64,000 nucleotides of DNA from Marinilabiliales bacterium (lineage in GTDB: Bacteria; Bacteroidota; Bacteroidia; Bacteroidales; ML635J-15): NCBI GenBank assembly GCA_002869385.1, contig PKTB01000005.1, forward strand, positions 186,001-250,000, written 5' to 3'. Shown piece by piece: positions 1-8,565 of the stretch (its first letter is position 1; each line of letters starts with the position of its first letter). A program made the position numbers and the translations under genes. The notes below the pieces were generated by a model. It did no database searches and had not been told where the DNA came from. It worked only from the letters and a program-made list of their open reading frames with translations.

Positions 1-967
1 CCTGTAGTACTTTCTCAGCAGCAGCATATTGCTTCTCCTCTTTTATAATAAGTCCCTTGTACCAGTTAGATTCTTCATGAAATGTATTAACACGTGAAGC
101 GAGTGTTTTATCAAAAAGATTTAGTGATTTCTCATTATCACCAAGCTTATAATAACAAAGAGCTTTGTAAAACACAGCATTTGCATCGTTTGGATACTGA
201 TCAAGTATAATATTAAAATCAGCTAATGCATCATGATAATTACCATTCTTATATTTATCAAGAGCATTTTGTAAAAACCCGACATAAGACATTTCACTTG
301 CCGGAATAAGGTTCGTTCTGTTTGCAGTAAAAACCGTACTATTATCAACTATTTCAAGATTTTCTTTATTAATTCGCTTGTCATATCTATAGTCAACAAC
401 TTTAAAGCTTCCAATATAGGAATAAAAATGATTAGATCTATATTTATATGTACTTTCAAGTTGATTATCAGGAATATTATTCTCTACGATAAGTTGTTTA
501 TTTACATATAAAGGAGCTATACTTTCAGGAACAATAACTTTTTCGGGCATAATTCTAATCTCAGCAGTATAGGGACGTATATTATTTTCGCTTATAAAAA
601 CAGAATCATCATTCTCAATTGTGTCTACAGTTTCGATAATAGGTTTGATCACTATTATATTTTGAGCAGACTTTATTCCTGTATGTCCTATGCCTGGTGA
701 CATTATTGAAACAGTATAAAAGGCAATTAGTATTAAAGATGCTGCAACACTAAGACCAATTGTCAAGCGTACAAGCTTTGTTCTTTTTGGTTTAATTACT
801 CTGGATTTTAACTCAAGAGTATCATTTGGACTTGCTCCGGAAATCTGATAACCTTCCAAAGCATCAGCCAAAAACGGGTCGTTTTTTGCCATCTGCAAGA
901 ATTCCTCAGCTTCTGCAGCAGCCATTTCACCATTTAGGTAACGACGTATTTTATTATTGATATCCAT
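1..967 (-). CDS. Membrane TPR protein, probable anti-sigma factor (partial, C-terminus off the window)
   Basis: The frame opens at ATG 967-965 and stays open to base 1, giving 322 residues without the C-terminus. An N-terminal cytoplasmic part of about 60 residues begins MDINNKIRRYLNGEM and is followed by a basic stretch (KPKRTK), one membrane segment at about residues 66-88, then an extracytoplasmic part ending in TPR-like helices (from about residue 215, e.g. YHDALADFNIILDQYPNDA). It overlaps the end of the sigma-factor gene by 14 bases, so the two are translationally coupled. A short cytoplasmic domain plus one membrane span beside an ECF sigma factor is the usual anti-sigma arrangement, so I infer that it binds that sigma factor; no zinc-binding HxxxCxxC motif is visible. 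The signal sensed is unknown. Confidence 0.75.
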   Translation of the reverse strand, partial: MDINNKIRRYLNGEMAAAEAEEFLQMAKNDPFLADALEGYQISGASPNDTLELKSRVIKPKRTKLVRLTIGLSVAASLILIAFYTVSIMSPGIGHTGIKSAQNIIVIKPIIETVDTIENDDSVFISENNIRPYTAEIRIMPEKVIVPESIAPLYVNKQLIVENNIPDNQLESTYKYRSNHFYSYIGSFKVVDYRYDKRINKENLEIVDNSTVFTANRTNLIPASEMSYVGFLQNALDKYKNGNYHDALADFNIILDQYPNDANAVFYKALCYYKLGDNEKSLNLFDKTLASRVNTFHEESNWYKGLIIKEEKQYAAAEKVLQ

Positions 968-1508
968 GGTTTGCATTTTTTTGTTCCTCCATGATTTTTT
1001 TGAGTTTTATCCTCCCGTTTTGCAGATAACTCTTAACAGACTTCACTGAAAAACCGGTTACGTCTGCAATTTCATTATATGACATATCATTATAGTAGAA
1101 CATTGTTACACATTCTTTTTGTTCATATGTCAATAAGCAAAGAGCTTCCTGCACATGTTTATATTCCGGAAGAACTATATGATTATCTTCATCAATATTA
1201 TCGGATTCAAGATAAAACTCATTTATATGTTTTAATTCGCTTTTCTCCTTACGTAAAATCATAAGGCAGTGATTTTTTGTAACTGAATATAGCCAGGAGC
1301 TGAAATTAGTAATATTTTGGTCGGCAACTTTTTTTATCAGCAGTTCAAAAACTTCAACAACTGCATCCATACTCTTTTCTTTATTTCCCAGATACTTCAG
1401 ACACACACCATAAACTAAACCGGCATAACGATCATAAATTTCTTCAAGAGCTCTATTTCTATCCTCTTTAAAGATATCTAATAATTCTATGTCTGTAAGT
1501 TCTTTCAT
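954..1508 (-). CDS. ECF-type RNA polymerase sigma-70 factor
   Basis: 184 residues, the usual size for an extracytoplasmic-function sigma factor. Region 2 lies at about residues 15-80 (EEIYDRYAGLVYGVCLKYLG, with the helix that binds the -10 element following), and region 4 at about residues 115-170 carries a helix-turn-helix (YNEIADVTGFSVKSVKSYLQ). It should direct core RNA polymerase to a small regulon. The gene is followed by, and overlaps by 14 bases, the membrane TPR protein that probably restrains it. A plug-only receptor-like gene lies 117 bases upstream on the same strand, so the three may form one signalling operon. The class is clear; the target promoters cannot be read from this window. 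Confidence 0.9.
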   Translation of the reverse strand: MKELTDIELLDIFKEDRNRALEEIYDRYAGLVYGVCLKYLGNKEKSMDAVVEVFELLIKKVADQNITNFSSWLYSVTKNHCLMILRKEKSELKHINEFYLESDNIDEDNHIVLPEYKHVQEALCLLTYEQKECVTMFYYNDMSYNEIADVTGFSVKSVKSYLQNGRIKLKKIMEEQKNANHGYQ

Positions 1509-1625
1509 CTATATAATTTTACGCTTTAAAAGTACATTTTGTTTTGCAAAAAACCGCGACAGAACATTAAATTTCTGCCGCAGTGATCGCAGTTGAACTT
1601 ACCTCCTGCTTTCCGCAGCTTTCCA

Positions 1626-2318
1626 TTAATTAAGTAAGTCAAAATATCCTTTTGTTGTCATCATCACCACTCCACCAGTTACGTCTCCATATTTTGCAGG
1701 AATACCACCTGTGTAAATTTCGAGACCACCTATTGCTAGTGAAGGTAATCCTGACATCTCATCTGAAACTTTCATTCCGTCAATGTAAACAGAACTACTA
1801 CCCGGACGAGATCCTCTTACAACCATTTGATTACCTACAACCTGAACATCACTTTGATAAGATCTTGCTAACATTGCCTGATTCTTTGCTGCTGGGGTTT
1901 TAAGAATCATTTCATTATCAATAACCATCTTTTGTGGTTCATCAGGATCTATTAATTTATTTGAATGATACGCTACCACTTCCACGCCATCTAAAAGAAC
2001 ATAATCAGGTTTCATATTTACATCATCAATAAAAGTAATTTTATTATTACTTACCTTTACACCCATTAGTTTGTATGGGTGATATCACATAAATGAAATT
2101 TCCAACGTATAAGTTCCTGCATCCAATGGCTTAACCTTAAATATGCCATCAAAATCTGAAGTGGTACAAGATTGAGTTGGGCCATCTAAAATACTAATAT
2201 TTACAGCATACATTGGATCTCCATTTTCATCATAAATTTTTCCGTGAATTGCTCCGTTTTGTGCAGATATGATAAGTGAGCTTATCATTAAAGCTGCCAT
2301 TAAAATTGTTGTTTTCAT
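1626..2318 (-). pseudogene. Short CarboxypepD_reg plus TonB plug protein, broken by an in-frame TGA
   Basis: One frame runs from ATG 2318-2316 (signal peptide MKTTILMAALMISSLIISAQ) to the stop at 1626-1628, interrupted only by TGA at 2087-2085. The N-terminal part is a carboxypeptidase-regulatory beta-sandwich (GAIHGKIYDENGDPMYAVNI); the second part is a receptor plug (VVRGSRPGSSSVYIDGMKV, then IYTGGIPAKYGDVTGG). There is no beta-barrel: the protein would end soon after the plug, at 230 residues. In the receptor at 16156 the aligned segment reads SYVGYATM where this one reads SFM-stop-YHP, so the stop sits at a glycine and GGA-to-TGA explains it. An upstream ATG at 2372 is in frame, but the signal peptide starts at 2318. 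It may be an intentionally short receptor-like sensor or a truncated receptor. Confidence 0.7.
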
Positions 2319-2489
2319 AATCGTAAATTTTAAATTAAATAAGACTGTTTTTCTTCTAGATGCAAGAGCCATTTAAAATTCCACGTGAAAAAGCATTTTT
2401 TTTCAAATTATTTTTTGATTTGGGTTAAAAAAGAATTACACATAATAATATTAGCAATAAAAACATTATTAAATAAGTGAAACTTTATG

Positions 2490-2497
2490 TAAATTTG
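2490..2497 (+). promoter_or_regulatory. -7 promoter box (TAAATTTG) of the 2500 gene
   Basis: TAAATTTG matches the Bacteroidota TAnnTTTG -7 element and ends three to six bases before the two possible start codons (2500 and 2503). If it is used, the transcript would start about at the initiation codon. No clear TTTG -33 element is visible. Confidence 0.5.
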
Positions 2498-2499
2498 TA

Positions 2500-3669
2500 A
2501 TGATGCAAAAAGCTGTTGTAATATCCATGTTTATTTTAATAAACATCCTTTCTTATGGACAAAAAGACTCTGACTGTATTTTGGACAACACAATAATTTA
2601 TGAAGAAAATGACAGTACATTTCTTTCAGATGCATACTCGCGATATAGATTCTTCATTATGTGTGAGTATCACTTTCGTGAAGAAAACACAGATTTATTT
2701 TTAAAGGTATTTAAAAATCTATACACAAATGCAAATGTCCGTATTGTTTTTATGGAATCTGGATATGCAAATGGGTATCTGGTTAATCATTATCTGCAGA
2801 CAGGTGATGAAGAATGCCTTTCTTTTATAACAGACTTAAACCAATTTGAAGAGAAAATGTACAAAGAACTTAAAAAGTTCTACGACACTCTTCCCGAAGA
2901 TGAAAAATTCAAATTTGTCGGAGTTGATGTTGAAATTTACGAAGCTGACTATAAAATGTTTTATACAGTCAGTCAAATGATACAAGACAGCATTATGCCA
3001 GAAAAACTTGAAGATATGATATTTGATTTTCAGGAAAAAGCTACTGAAGGTAATACTGACGCTGCACAAGATAAATTTGATGATATCTATTTTGACTGGA
3101 AAAACAATAAAGAATCCTACAAAGAATTAATGGGGAACAATTACGATAGTTATGAAACATTGATGAAAAGAATGAAGAAATCTTATCGATTTCAGTTTTA
3201 TAATTATAACTATGGAAGGGACACATTAAAGCAGACACAAAGAGAAAGATACATTTATAATAATATTTCTTCTGTGGTCAAAGAGAATACTAATTGTAAT
3301 TTTTTTGCACAATTTGGATTAGCACATATTGGTTTAGAAAGATTTCTGATTGCCGGAGAAAACAATGGTTTTCAATCCTTTTCTGCGAATCTAAATACAA
3401 ATAAAAAATCTCCATTAAAAGACAGTGTTTGTTCAATCGCCATTCTGTATTTTGATGAAGTTGAAGATTATGGTTCTAAACTTTTTCTTTACTATAGTGA
3501 TTTTACTTATTTCTTAAGCAGAAAGAAATATTTGCCTAATGAAATATATAAAACTCTTAAAAAGAATACTATCAAAAATAAAACCTATCTGGTAAATGTG
3601 TCTAAAAACTGTAACTCATCAATGCAAAAGGCAAACAAAAATTTTCAATATTTGATTTTCACACGATAA
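2500..3669 (+). CDS. Secreted protein of possible EreA/ChaN-like fold
   Basis: 389 residues with an N-terminal signal peptide (MQKAVVISMFILINILSYGQ). I do not recognise a named family with certainty. The segment FFIMCEYHFREENTDLF followed by VRIVFMESGYANGYLVNHYL and KFVGVDVEIYEADYKMF resembles the order of conserved blocks in erythromycin-esterase-like and ChaN-like proteins (an E-x-H near the start, a strand ending in E, then a G-D strand). The fold assignment is inference; catalytic activity is unproven. The start may be 2503 rather than 2500. The HAD phosphatase gene follows after three bases on the same strand, suggesting one transcript. Alternative: an uncharacterised periplasmic hydrolase or binding protein. 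Confidence 0.6.
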   Translation: MMQKAVVISMFILINILSYGQKDSDCILDNTIIYEENDSTFLSDAYSRYRFFIMCEYHFREENTDLFLKVFKNLYTNANVRIVFMESGYANGYLVNHYLQTGDEECLSFITDLNQFEEKMYKELKKFYDTLPEDEKFKFVGVDVEIYEADYKMFYTVSQMIQDSIMPEKLEDMIFDFQEKATEGNTDAAQDKFDDIYFDWKNNKESYKELMGNNYDSYETLMKRMKKSYRFQFYNYNYGRDTLKQTQRERYIYNNISSVVKENTNCNFFAQFGLAHIGLERFLIAGENNGFQSFSANLNTNKKSPLKDSVCSIAILYFDEVEDYGSKLFLYYSDFTYFLSRKKYLPNEIYKTLKKNTIKNKTYLVNVSKNCNSSMQKANKNFQYLIFTR

Positions 3670-3672
3670 TTC

Positions 3673-4308
3673 ATGCAAAATATAAAAAATATAATCTTTG
3701 ATTTAGGCAATGTTCTTCTTGATATCGATACAGACCTTAGCAAAGAGGCATTTCGAAAATACAACCTTAAAGATTTTGACAAATTATATACTCTTGCAGC
3801 TCAATCCGAAATTTTTGATCGATTAGAAGTTGGAAGTATAAGCCCTAAAGATTTTTATACAGAATTTCGTGAGTTAACAAATTCTAATTTAAATGATAAA
3901 ATAATTTGCAATTGCTGGAACGCTCTGATAATAGATTATACTAAAGAAAGGATTGAGCTTCTGCAAAATCTTAGAAAAAAATTTAGAACTTTTATTTTAA
4001 GCAATACAAACATCATTCATTACGAATCGTACACAAATTTGCTTAAAAATAAATATAATGTAAACGGTTTGGAATCACTTGTTGAAAAAGCTTATTTCTC
4101 ACATGAAAAAGGCTTAAAAAAACCCGATGAGAGATTCTATAAGTTAATATTAGAAGAAAACAATCTTAATCCTGAAGAAACTCTGTTTATCGACGACAAT
4201 AAAACAAATATTGAGGCTGCTAAAAGATTGAATATTATGACGATATATCTTGTTGATAAAAAACTGGAAGATTTATTTACTAATAATAATTTATATTTGG
4301 TGTCTTGA
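3673..4308 (+). CDS. HAD superfamily hydrolase, YihX-like phosphatase
   Basis: 211 residues with the four HAD motifs in order: motif I IIFDLGNVLLD near residue 8 (nucleophile Asp), motif II with Ser/Thr in FILSNTN at about residue 112, motif III Lys in EKGLKKPDERFY at about 150, and motif IV acidic pair LFIDDNKTN at about 173. The helical cap after motif I places it in subfamily IA, closest in appearance to YihX-type sugar-phosphate phosphatases; the substrate is not determinable. It ends in TGA four bases before the convergent COG2509 gene, with no hairpin terminator between them. This TGA is clearly a genuine stop, which matters for the interrupted genes elsewhere in the window. Confidence 0.88.
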   Translation: MQNIKNIIFDLGNVLLDIDTDLSKEAFRKYNLKDFDKLYTLAAQSEIFDRLEVGSISPKDFYTEFRELTNSNLNDKIICNCWNALIIDYTKERIELLQNLRKKFRTFILSNTNIIHYESYTNLLKNKYNVNGLESLVEKAYFSHEKGLKKPDERFYKLILEENNLNPEETLFIDDNKTNIEAAKRLNIMTIYLVDKKLEDLFTNNNLYLVS

Positions 4309-4312
4309 GACT

Positions 4313-5857
4313 CTACTTCCCTGCGATTCTGTTTACTACTTGAATTCCATCAATAGCTGAGCTTACAATACCTCCTGCATATCCGGCACCTTCGCCACAA
4401 GGATAAAGCCCTTTTACAGAAACACTTTCGAAAGTCTCTTTGTCTCGAATTATTTGAACAGGGCTACTTGTACGAGATTCAACACCAACTACGAGAGCCT
4501 CATTAGTTAAAAACCCTCTCATCTTTTTATCGAAAGCTTTAAAAGCCGGTCTTAGTCTGCTTCCAATATTTTCCGGAAGCCAGAAGTGCATAGGGCTATT
4601 AATTAATCCAGTGTAATAAGTAGATTGCGGTAACCCTTTTGAGATTTTTCCTTTGACAAAATCCTCTAATCGCTGAGCGGGAGCACTAAGTACAGATGCA
4701 CTATTCTGATAAGTCAATCTTTCTAATTGTTGTTGGAATTCTATGCCACCAAATTTAGATGTTTTATTTGCTTCAATATCTTCTGGTCTAATTTCAACAA
4801 CAATTCCTGAGTTAGCATATTCTCCGTTTAGTTTCGAGTTAGACATACCATTAACAACAATCTCATTCTCACCTGTTGCTGCACATACAATTGTGCCACC
4901 CGGACACATACAAAATGAATATACGCCTCTTTCGTTAATTTGTTGTACAAGGCTATAAGTCGCTGCAGGCAGAAACTCTCCTCTGGTTTTTCTTTTATAC
5001 TGAATACTATAAATTAGTCCTTGCGGATGCTCAACTCTCACTCCCATTGCAAAACCTTTTGCCTGCATCTCAACGCCTGTAGAATCAAGCATAAAATAAA
5101 TATCCCGGGCTGAATGACCTGTGGCCAAAACCACATTTTTAGCATCAAATTCTTTACTGTCCGAACATTTTACATATTTTACAGATGCTTGAGAAATTAC
5201 AATACTTTCAACTTTTGTGTTAAAATGAATTTCCCCTCCACACGAAAGTATTTTCTCACGAATATTTTTCATAATATTCGGAAGCTTATCAGTGCCAATA
5301 TGAGGATGAGCATCTACCAACACACTTCTATCTGCTCCAAATAAATGTAGTAACTGTAATACATCTTTAACACTTCCGCGCTTTTTACTACGTGTATACA
5401 ATTTTCCATCTGAGTATGTGCCTGCTCCACCTTCACCGAAAGAATAATTTGAATTTGAGTTTAAGATATGTTCACGATTTAATAGCGCAATATCCTTTTT
5501 TCTATCTTCAACAGCTTTGCCTCGTTCAATAACAATAGGTTTCAATCCAGATAAAATACATGTTAAAGCAGCAAAATAGCCTGCCGGTCCTGCACCTATT
5601 ATTAATACTTCTTCAGAATTACCAACTTCCTTAAATTCAAATTTACCAATTTCTTCAGGGAAGACACTATCATCAGTAATTACTTGTAGTCTGACATTAT
5701 ATCTTGCAGTTCTTCGAGCATCAATTGATTTACGAAGCACTTTATAGTCTTTTACATCAGACTCATTAAGTCCAAGTTTTGCTGATACAGCTTTTATTAC
5801 GTGCTTACGGTTAAATAACTGCTCCGGAAAAAATGTAAAATCGATTTCTTTAATCAT
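4313..5857 (-). CDS. FAD-dependent oxidoreductase, COG2509 family
   Basis: 514 residues. An N-terminal domain of about 80 residues precedes a dinucleotide-binding Rossmann motif (VLIIGAGPAGYFAAL), a second FAD motif (NVVLATGHSARD), and a C-terminal flavin motif (GLYPCGEGAGYAGGIVSSA). This layout is the conserved uncharacterised COG2509/HI0933-like flavoprotein family, found in many bacteria. The motif YSFGEGGAGTYSDGKLYTR is highly characteristic of the family. The physiological substrate is unknown. The gene is four bases downstream of porT on the same strand, so they are probably co-transcribed. It ends in TAG. Confidence 0.9.
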   Translation of the reverse strand: MIKEIDFTFFPEQLFNRKHVIKAVSAKLGLNESDVKDYKVLRKSIDARRTARYNVRLQVITDDSVFPEEIGKFEFKEVGNSEEVLIIGAGPAGYFAALTCILSGLKPIVIERGKAVEDRKKDIALLNREHILNSNSNYSFGEGGAGTYSDGKLYTRSKKRGSVKDVLQLLHLFGADRSVLVDAHPHIGTDKLPNIMKNIREKILSCGGEIHFNTKVESIVISQASVKYVKCSDSKEFDAKNVVLATGHSARDIYFMLDSTGVEMQAKGFAMGVRVEHPQGLIYSIQYKRKTRGEFLPAATYSLVQQINERGVYSFCMCPGGTIVCAATGENEIVVNGMSNSKLNGEYANSGIVVEIRPEDIEANKTSKFGGIEFQQQLERLTYQNSASVLSAPAQRLEDFVKGKISKGLPQSTYYTGLINSPMHFWLPENIGSRLRPAFKAFDKKMRGFLTNEALVVGVESRTSSPVQIIRDKETFESVSVKGLYPCGEGAGYAGGIVSSAIDGIQVVNRIAGK

Positions 5858-5860
5858 GGT

Positions 5861-6595
5861 TTATTCCCACCATTTAATTTTATCTAATTTCCCTCCTTCA
5901 AAGTGGAAAGAAAGAACTATCATATGTGAGTTTAACCTGTCATAGAAAGTACTAAACTCAGAACCATCATAATTAATCATATTAAATACCCCCCATGATG
6001 ATTTTAGCTCAATACCAAACATAAAGTATTCTAAAAAGAAATCAGCACCAACACCCAATTCATAATAAGCATCATACCTTTTAAGTCTAATCTTGGGCAT
6101 ATCCTCGGGTTTAATCCTTTTTTGCGAAGCTAAATCAATTCGACCATTAACACCTCCAATAAGAAATGGCCTAAAGTTATTTATTCTGTGTGCTCTATAT
6201 TTTAAGTGGAACGGAAAATCTAAAAAAGTTGATTCTATCATCATTGTATGTCGACGATATTCACCATTTTTAATGTATTTATAGTGCAAATCGCGTTGTC
6301 CGAAAGTTAATCCGGGTAAAAATCTCACATCTAAATAGTTTGCTAGACGCAAATTTGAAATCATATTTATGTTAAAACCAACATATCTTCCAACTTCAAC
6401 TGCATAAATGGAATCAAACTGAGTATAGAACAAATCTGTTGGTCTTACAACAAAATCCATCATATTCAAGCCCAAAGAATAACCAAAGTGTGCCACCTTA
6501 TTATCAAGCTTTGGCAGATTCATTGGCCTTTCGGTCTGAGCAAATATGCTTAGAGAAAAACTTGCTATAAATAATATTATTATTACCTTTTTCAA
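5861..6595 (-). CDS. porT: PorT-family outer-membrane protein of the type IX secretion system
   Basis: 244 residues with a signal peptide (MKKVIIILFIASFSLSIFAQ) and then an alternating hydrophobic pattern of an eight-stranded beta-barrel. The segment NKVAHFGYSLGLNMMDFVV next to PTDLFYTQFDS is typical of PorT/SprT, an outer-membrane component needed for type IX secretion and gliding in Bacteroidota. This agrees with the type A and type B sorting domains on other proteins in the window (23.9 and 46.6 kb). It lies just upstream of the COG2509 gene and diverges from rplU. A generic outer-membrane beta-barrel (PorT family) is the alternative if the specific orthology fails. Confidence 0.78.
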   Translation of the reverse strand: MKKVIIILFIASFSLSIFAQTERPMNLPKLDNKVAHFGYSLGLNMMDFVVRPTDLFYTQFDSIYAVEVGRYVGFNINMISNLRLANYLDVRFLPGLTFGQRDLHYKYIKNGEYRRHTMMIESTFLDFPFHLKYRAHRINNFRPFLIGGVNGRIDLASQKRIKPEDMPKIRLKRYDAYYELGVGADFFLEYFMFGIELKSSWGVFNMINYDGSEFSTFYDRLNSHMIVLSFHFEGGKLDKIKWWE

Positions 6596-6611
6596 ATTTC
6601 GTAATTTGGTA

Positions 6612-6619
6612 CAAAGATA
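6612..6619 (-). promoter_or_regulatory. -7 promoter box of porT (TATCTTTG on the minus strand)
   Basis: On the minus strand the bases read TATCTTTG, matching TAnnTTTG, 17 bases before the porT start. No convincing -33 element is visible. Confidence 0.5.
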
Positions 6620-6680
6620 TAACTGAGTTTTGAAAAAATTATTATAAATGCCAGATATTTAAAAAAATAAATATTTTTCT

Positions 6681-6711
6681 TTTGTAATTAGAAATAAGTT
6701 TTCTACATTTG
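6681..6711 (+). promoter_or_regulatory. Bacteroidota-type promoter of rplU-rpmA
   Basis: TTTG at 6681-6684, 19 bases, then TACATTTG at 6704-6711 followed by CAG. This is an essentially perfect -33/-7 promoter of the Bacteroidota primary sigma factor. The expected start of transcription is near 6715, giving a leader of about 45 bases before rplU. That leader could hold a ribosomal-protein autoregulatory site, but I see no clear structure. Confidence 0.85.
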
Positions 6712-6760
6712 CAGTCCGAAATTTTTTAGAATAAAAGACATATAAATAAACTGTTTAGAG

Positions 6761-7072
6761 ATGTACGCAATAGTAGAAATAGCAGGACAACAATTTAAAG
6801 TTGAAAAAGGTAATAAACTTTTTGTACACCGCCTTGAAAACGAAGAAGGCAGTGAAGTAAAATTTGACAAGGTCCTTCTCGTTGACAAAGATGATCAAGT
6901 TACAGTTGGAACACCTACAGTAGGCAAAGCTAATGTTTCTGCAAAGGTTTTACAGCATGTTAAAGGTGATAAAGTATTGGTTTTCAAAAAGAAAAGAAGA
7001 AAAGGATACCAAACTTTGAACGGACATCGTCAACAATTCACAGAGATTGAAATTCAGGATATCAACGCATAA
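6761..7072 (+). CDS. rplU: 50S ribosomal protein L21
   Basis: 103 residues, the normal length. It begins [17 protein letters not shown] and contains the family signature [21 protein letters not shown] at the C-terminus, which contacts 23S rRNA. It is first in the rplU-rpmA operon, 15 bases before rpmA, the universal bacterial pairing. A strong promoter lies upstream. No Shine-Dalgarno is present before the ATG, as expected in this phylum. Confidence 0.98.
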   Translation: MYAIVEIAGQQFKVEKGNKLFVHRLENEEGSEVKFDKVLLVDKDDQVTVGTPTVGKANVSAKVLQHVKGDKVLVFKKKRRKGYQTLNGHRQQFTEIEIQDINA

Positions 7073-7087
7073 TAAAAGTATTTAAAA

Positions 7088-7654
7088 ATGGCACATAAAA
7101 AAGGAGCCGGTAGTTCGCGTAACGGTAGTGAATCCGAAAGTAAAAGACTAGGAGTTAAAATATACGGTGGGCAAAAAGCTATCGCTGGAAACATTATCGT
7201 ACGTCAGCGTGGAACACAGCATCATCCAGGTGATAATGTTGGAATAGGTAAAGATCATACTCTTTTCGCACTTATTGACGGAACAGTAAAATTCCAAAAG
7301 AAAAGAAATAATAGATCTTACGTTTCTGTATTACCAAAAATTGAAGAAGTAATTGAAACTAAAGCTGCTCCTAAAGCTAAAAAAGTAAAAGAAACTCAAA
7401 AGGCAGAAGTTGAAGTAGCTGTTGCTGAACCAAAAGCTGAAGAAGATACGGCTAAGAAAGAAGCTCCAAAAGCAGAAAAGAAACCTGCTGCAAAAAAAGC
7501 TACTACTGCAAAGAAACCTGCTGCAAAAAAAGAAACAGCTGCTAAGAAACCTGCTGCAAAAAAAGAAACAGCTGCTAAGAAACCTGCTGCTAAGAAGCCT
7601 GCAGCAAAGAAAACTACTACAGCTAAAACTGAAAAGAAAGACGATAAAGAATAA
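7088..7654 (+). CDS. rpmA: 50S ribosomal protein L27 with a long basic histone-H1-like C-terminal tail
   Basis: The first 85 or so residues are a normal L27: [20 protein letters not shown], then [15 protein letters not shown] and [13 protein letters not shown]. The N-terminus reaches the peptidyl-transferase centre of the ribosome, and there is no cleavable leader of the Firmicutes type. The protein continues to 188 residues, about twice the family length, with an acidic/Ala-rich linker (about 95-125) and a Lys/Ala/Pro tail built of repeats such as [11 protein letters not shown]. The tail resembles histone H1 or AlgP-type tails and may bind RNA or DNA; that is inference. A clean terminator follows at 7676. 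Confidence 0.96.
   Translation: MAHKKGAGSSRNGSESESKRLGVKIYGGQKAIAGNIIVRQRGTQHHPGDNVGIGKDHTLFALIDGTVKFQKKRNNRSYVSVLPKIEEVIETKAAPKAKKVKETQKAEVEVAVAEPKAEEDTAKKEAPKAEKKPAAKKATTAKKPAAKKETAAKKPAAKKETAAKKPAAKKPAAKKTTTAKTEKKDDKE
7510..7610 (+). repeat. 33-base tandem repeat encoding [11 protein letters not shown] in the L27 tail
   Basis: A unit encoding [11 protein letters not shown] is repeated near-identically at the DNA level, followed by partial units ([14 protein letters not shown]). Such repeats are prone to expansion and contraction, so tail length probably varies between strains. Confidence 0.8.
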
Positions 7655-7675
7655 TATCGTTAATATGATATACAG

Positions 7676-7707
7676 AAAAGCTCTCGAAATTCGAGAGCTT
7701 TTTTTAT
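7676..7707 (+). terminator. Rho-independent terminator of rplU-rpmA
   Basis: AAAGCTCTCGA and TCGAGAGCTTT pair around a three-base loop and are followed by a run of T. It lies 22 bases after the rpmA stop. Confidence 0.9.
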
Positions 7708-7812
7708 TTCAAAATTTTTGAATTAAATTTTTCAATTATAAAAGAATTGACCCAGCAAGCATTTCTCATTGCTTTGAAAAGACATTCCTTTATAATAGGA
7801 AATGTTAAGTGT

Positions 7813-8565
7813 TTATTGGAGGTGTTCTTTATAATATTTTAATTCAAGATTTTCTCCATCATAAACAGCAAATGTGAAATTCATCAACCAATCGCCAAGA
7901 TTTACAAATTCAGTATTTTCTCCGATTTTAGTTTTAAAAGGGATGTGTCTATGACCAAATATAAAATAATCGATATGTTCCTTTTCAAAAACAGTTTTAG
8001 CATATTTTACAAGCCATTCATCTTCAAAATTTATTTTTTCCGGATATTTATGCGACTTTCGGCTGGATGCTGACCATGCTAAAGCTATTCTAAAAGATAT
8101 CTCTGGATGAATCAATTTAAACAAAAACTGAAAAAATTTTGCTGAAAAAATCTTTTTCAAAAAGTTATATTTCTTATCATAAGGCCCTAAGCCATCACCA
8201 TGACCAATATAGAGTTTCTTTCCATTTGTTTCAACAATCTCTGTATAACGAATAAGCTCTGCACCAATAGCTTTTGGCAGATAATCAAACACCCACATAT
8301 CGTGATTCCCTGTGTAATATTTAATATGAATGCCACTTTCGCTAAGTTCTTTTAGTTTGCCTAATAATCTAGAAAAGCCTCTTGGCACAACATGTTTATA
8401 TTCAAACCAAAAATCAAAAATATCTCCCACCAGAGAAATCTCAAGCGCATCCGCTTTTATCTCATCCAGCCATTTAATCATTAATGACTCACGCTGATAA
8501 GAGGTATACTTATAATCTACTCCAAGATGTGCGTCTGATATATAATATCTCTTTGTTTTATTCAA
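7813..8565 (-). CDS. lpxH: UDP-2,3-diacylglucosamine diphosphatase
   Basis: 250 residues of the calcineurin-like metallophosphoesterase fold, with the LpxH motif set: YISDAHLG (residues 7-14), GDIFDFWFEY, GNHDMW, HGDGLG and FGHRHIP. LpxH hydrolyses UDP-2,3-diacylglucosamine to lipid X in lipid A synthesis at the inner face of the cytoplasmic membrane. The predicted start is TTG at 8565-8563, overlapping the TGA stop of the upstream M1 peptidase by two bases. I see no ATG that would preserve the SDAHLG strand, so TTG appears genuine unless it is a mutated ATG. Confidence 0.9.
   Translation of the reverse strand: MNKTKRYYISDAHLGVDYKYTSYQRESLMIKWLDEIKADALEISLVGDIFDFWFEYKHVVPRGFSRLLGKLKELSESGIHIKYYTGNHDMWVFDYLPKAIGAELIRYTEIVETNGKKLYIGHGDGLGPYDKKYNFLKKIFSAKFFQFLFKLIHPEISFRIALAWSASSRKSHKYPEKINFEDEWLVKYAKTVFEKEHIDYFIFGHRHIPFKTKIGENTEFVNLGDWLMNFTFAVYDGENLELKYYKEHLQ

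Noticed and set aside
1509..1625. Hairpin in the GC-richer gap upstream of the sigma gene (CTGCGG/CCGCAG words)
   Set aside because: Several competing short pairings, none with a T run or a clear stem.
7422..7721. Frame overlapping the L27 tail
   Set aside because: It is the +1 shadow of the Lys/Ala/Pro repeat, giving Leu/Gln/Lys low complexity and crossing the terminator.
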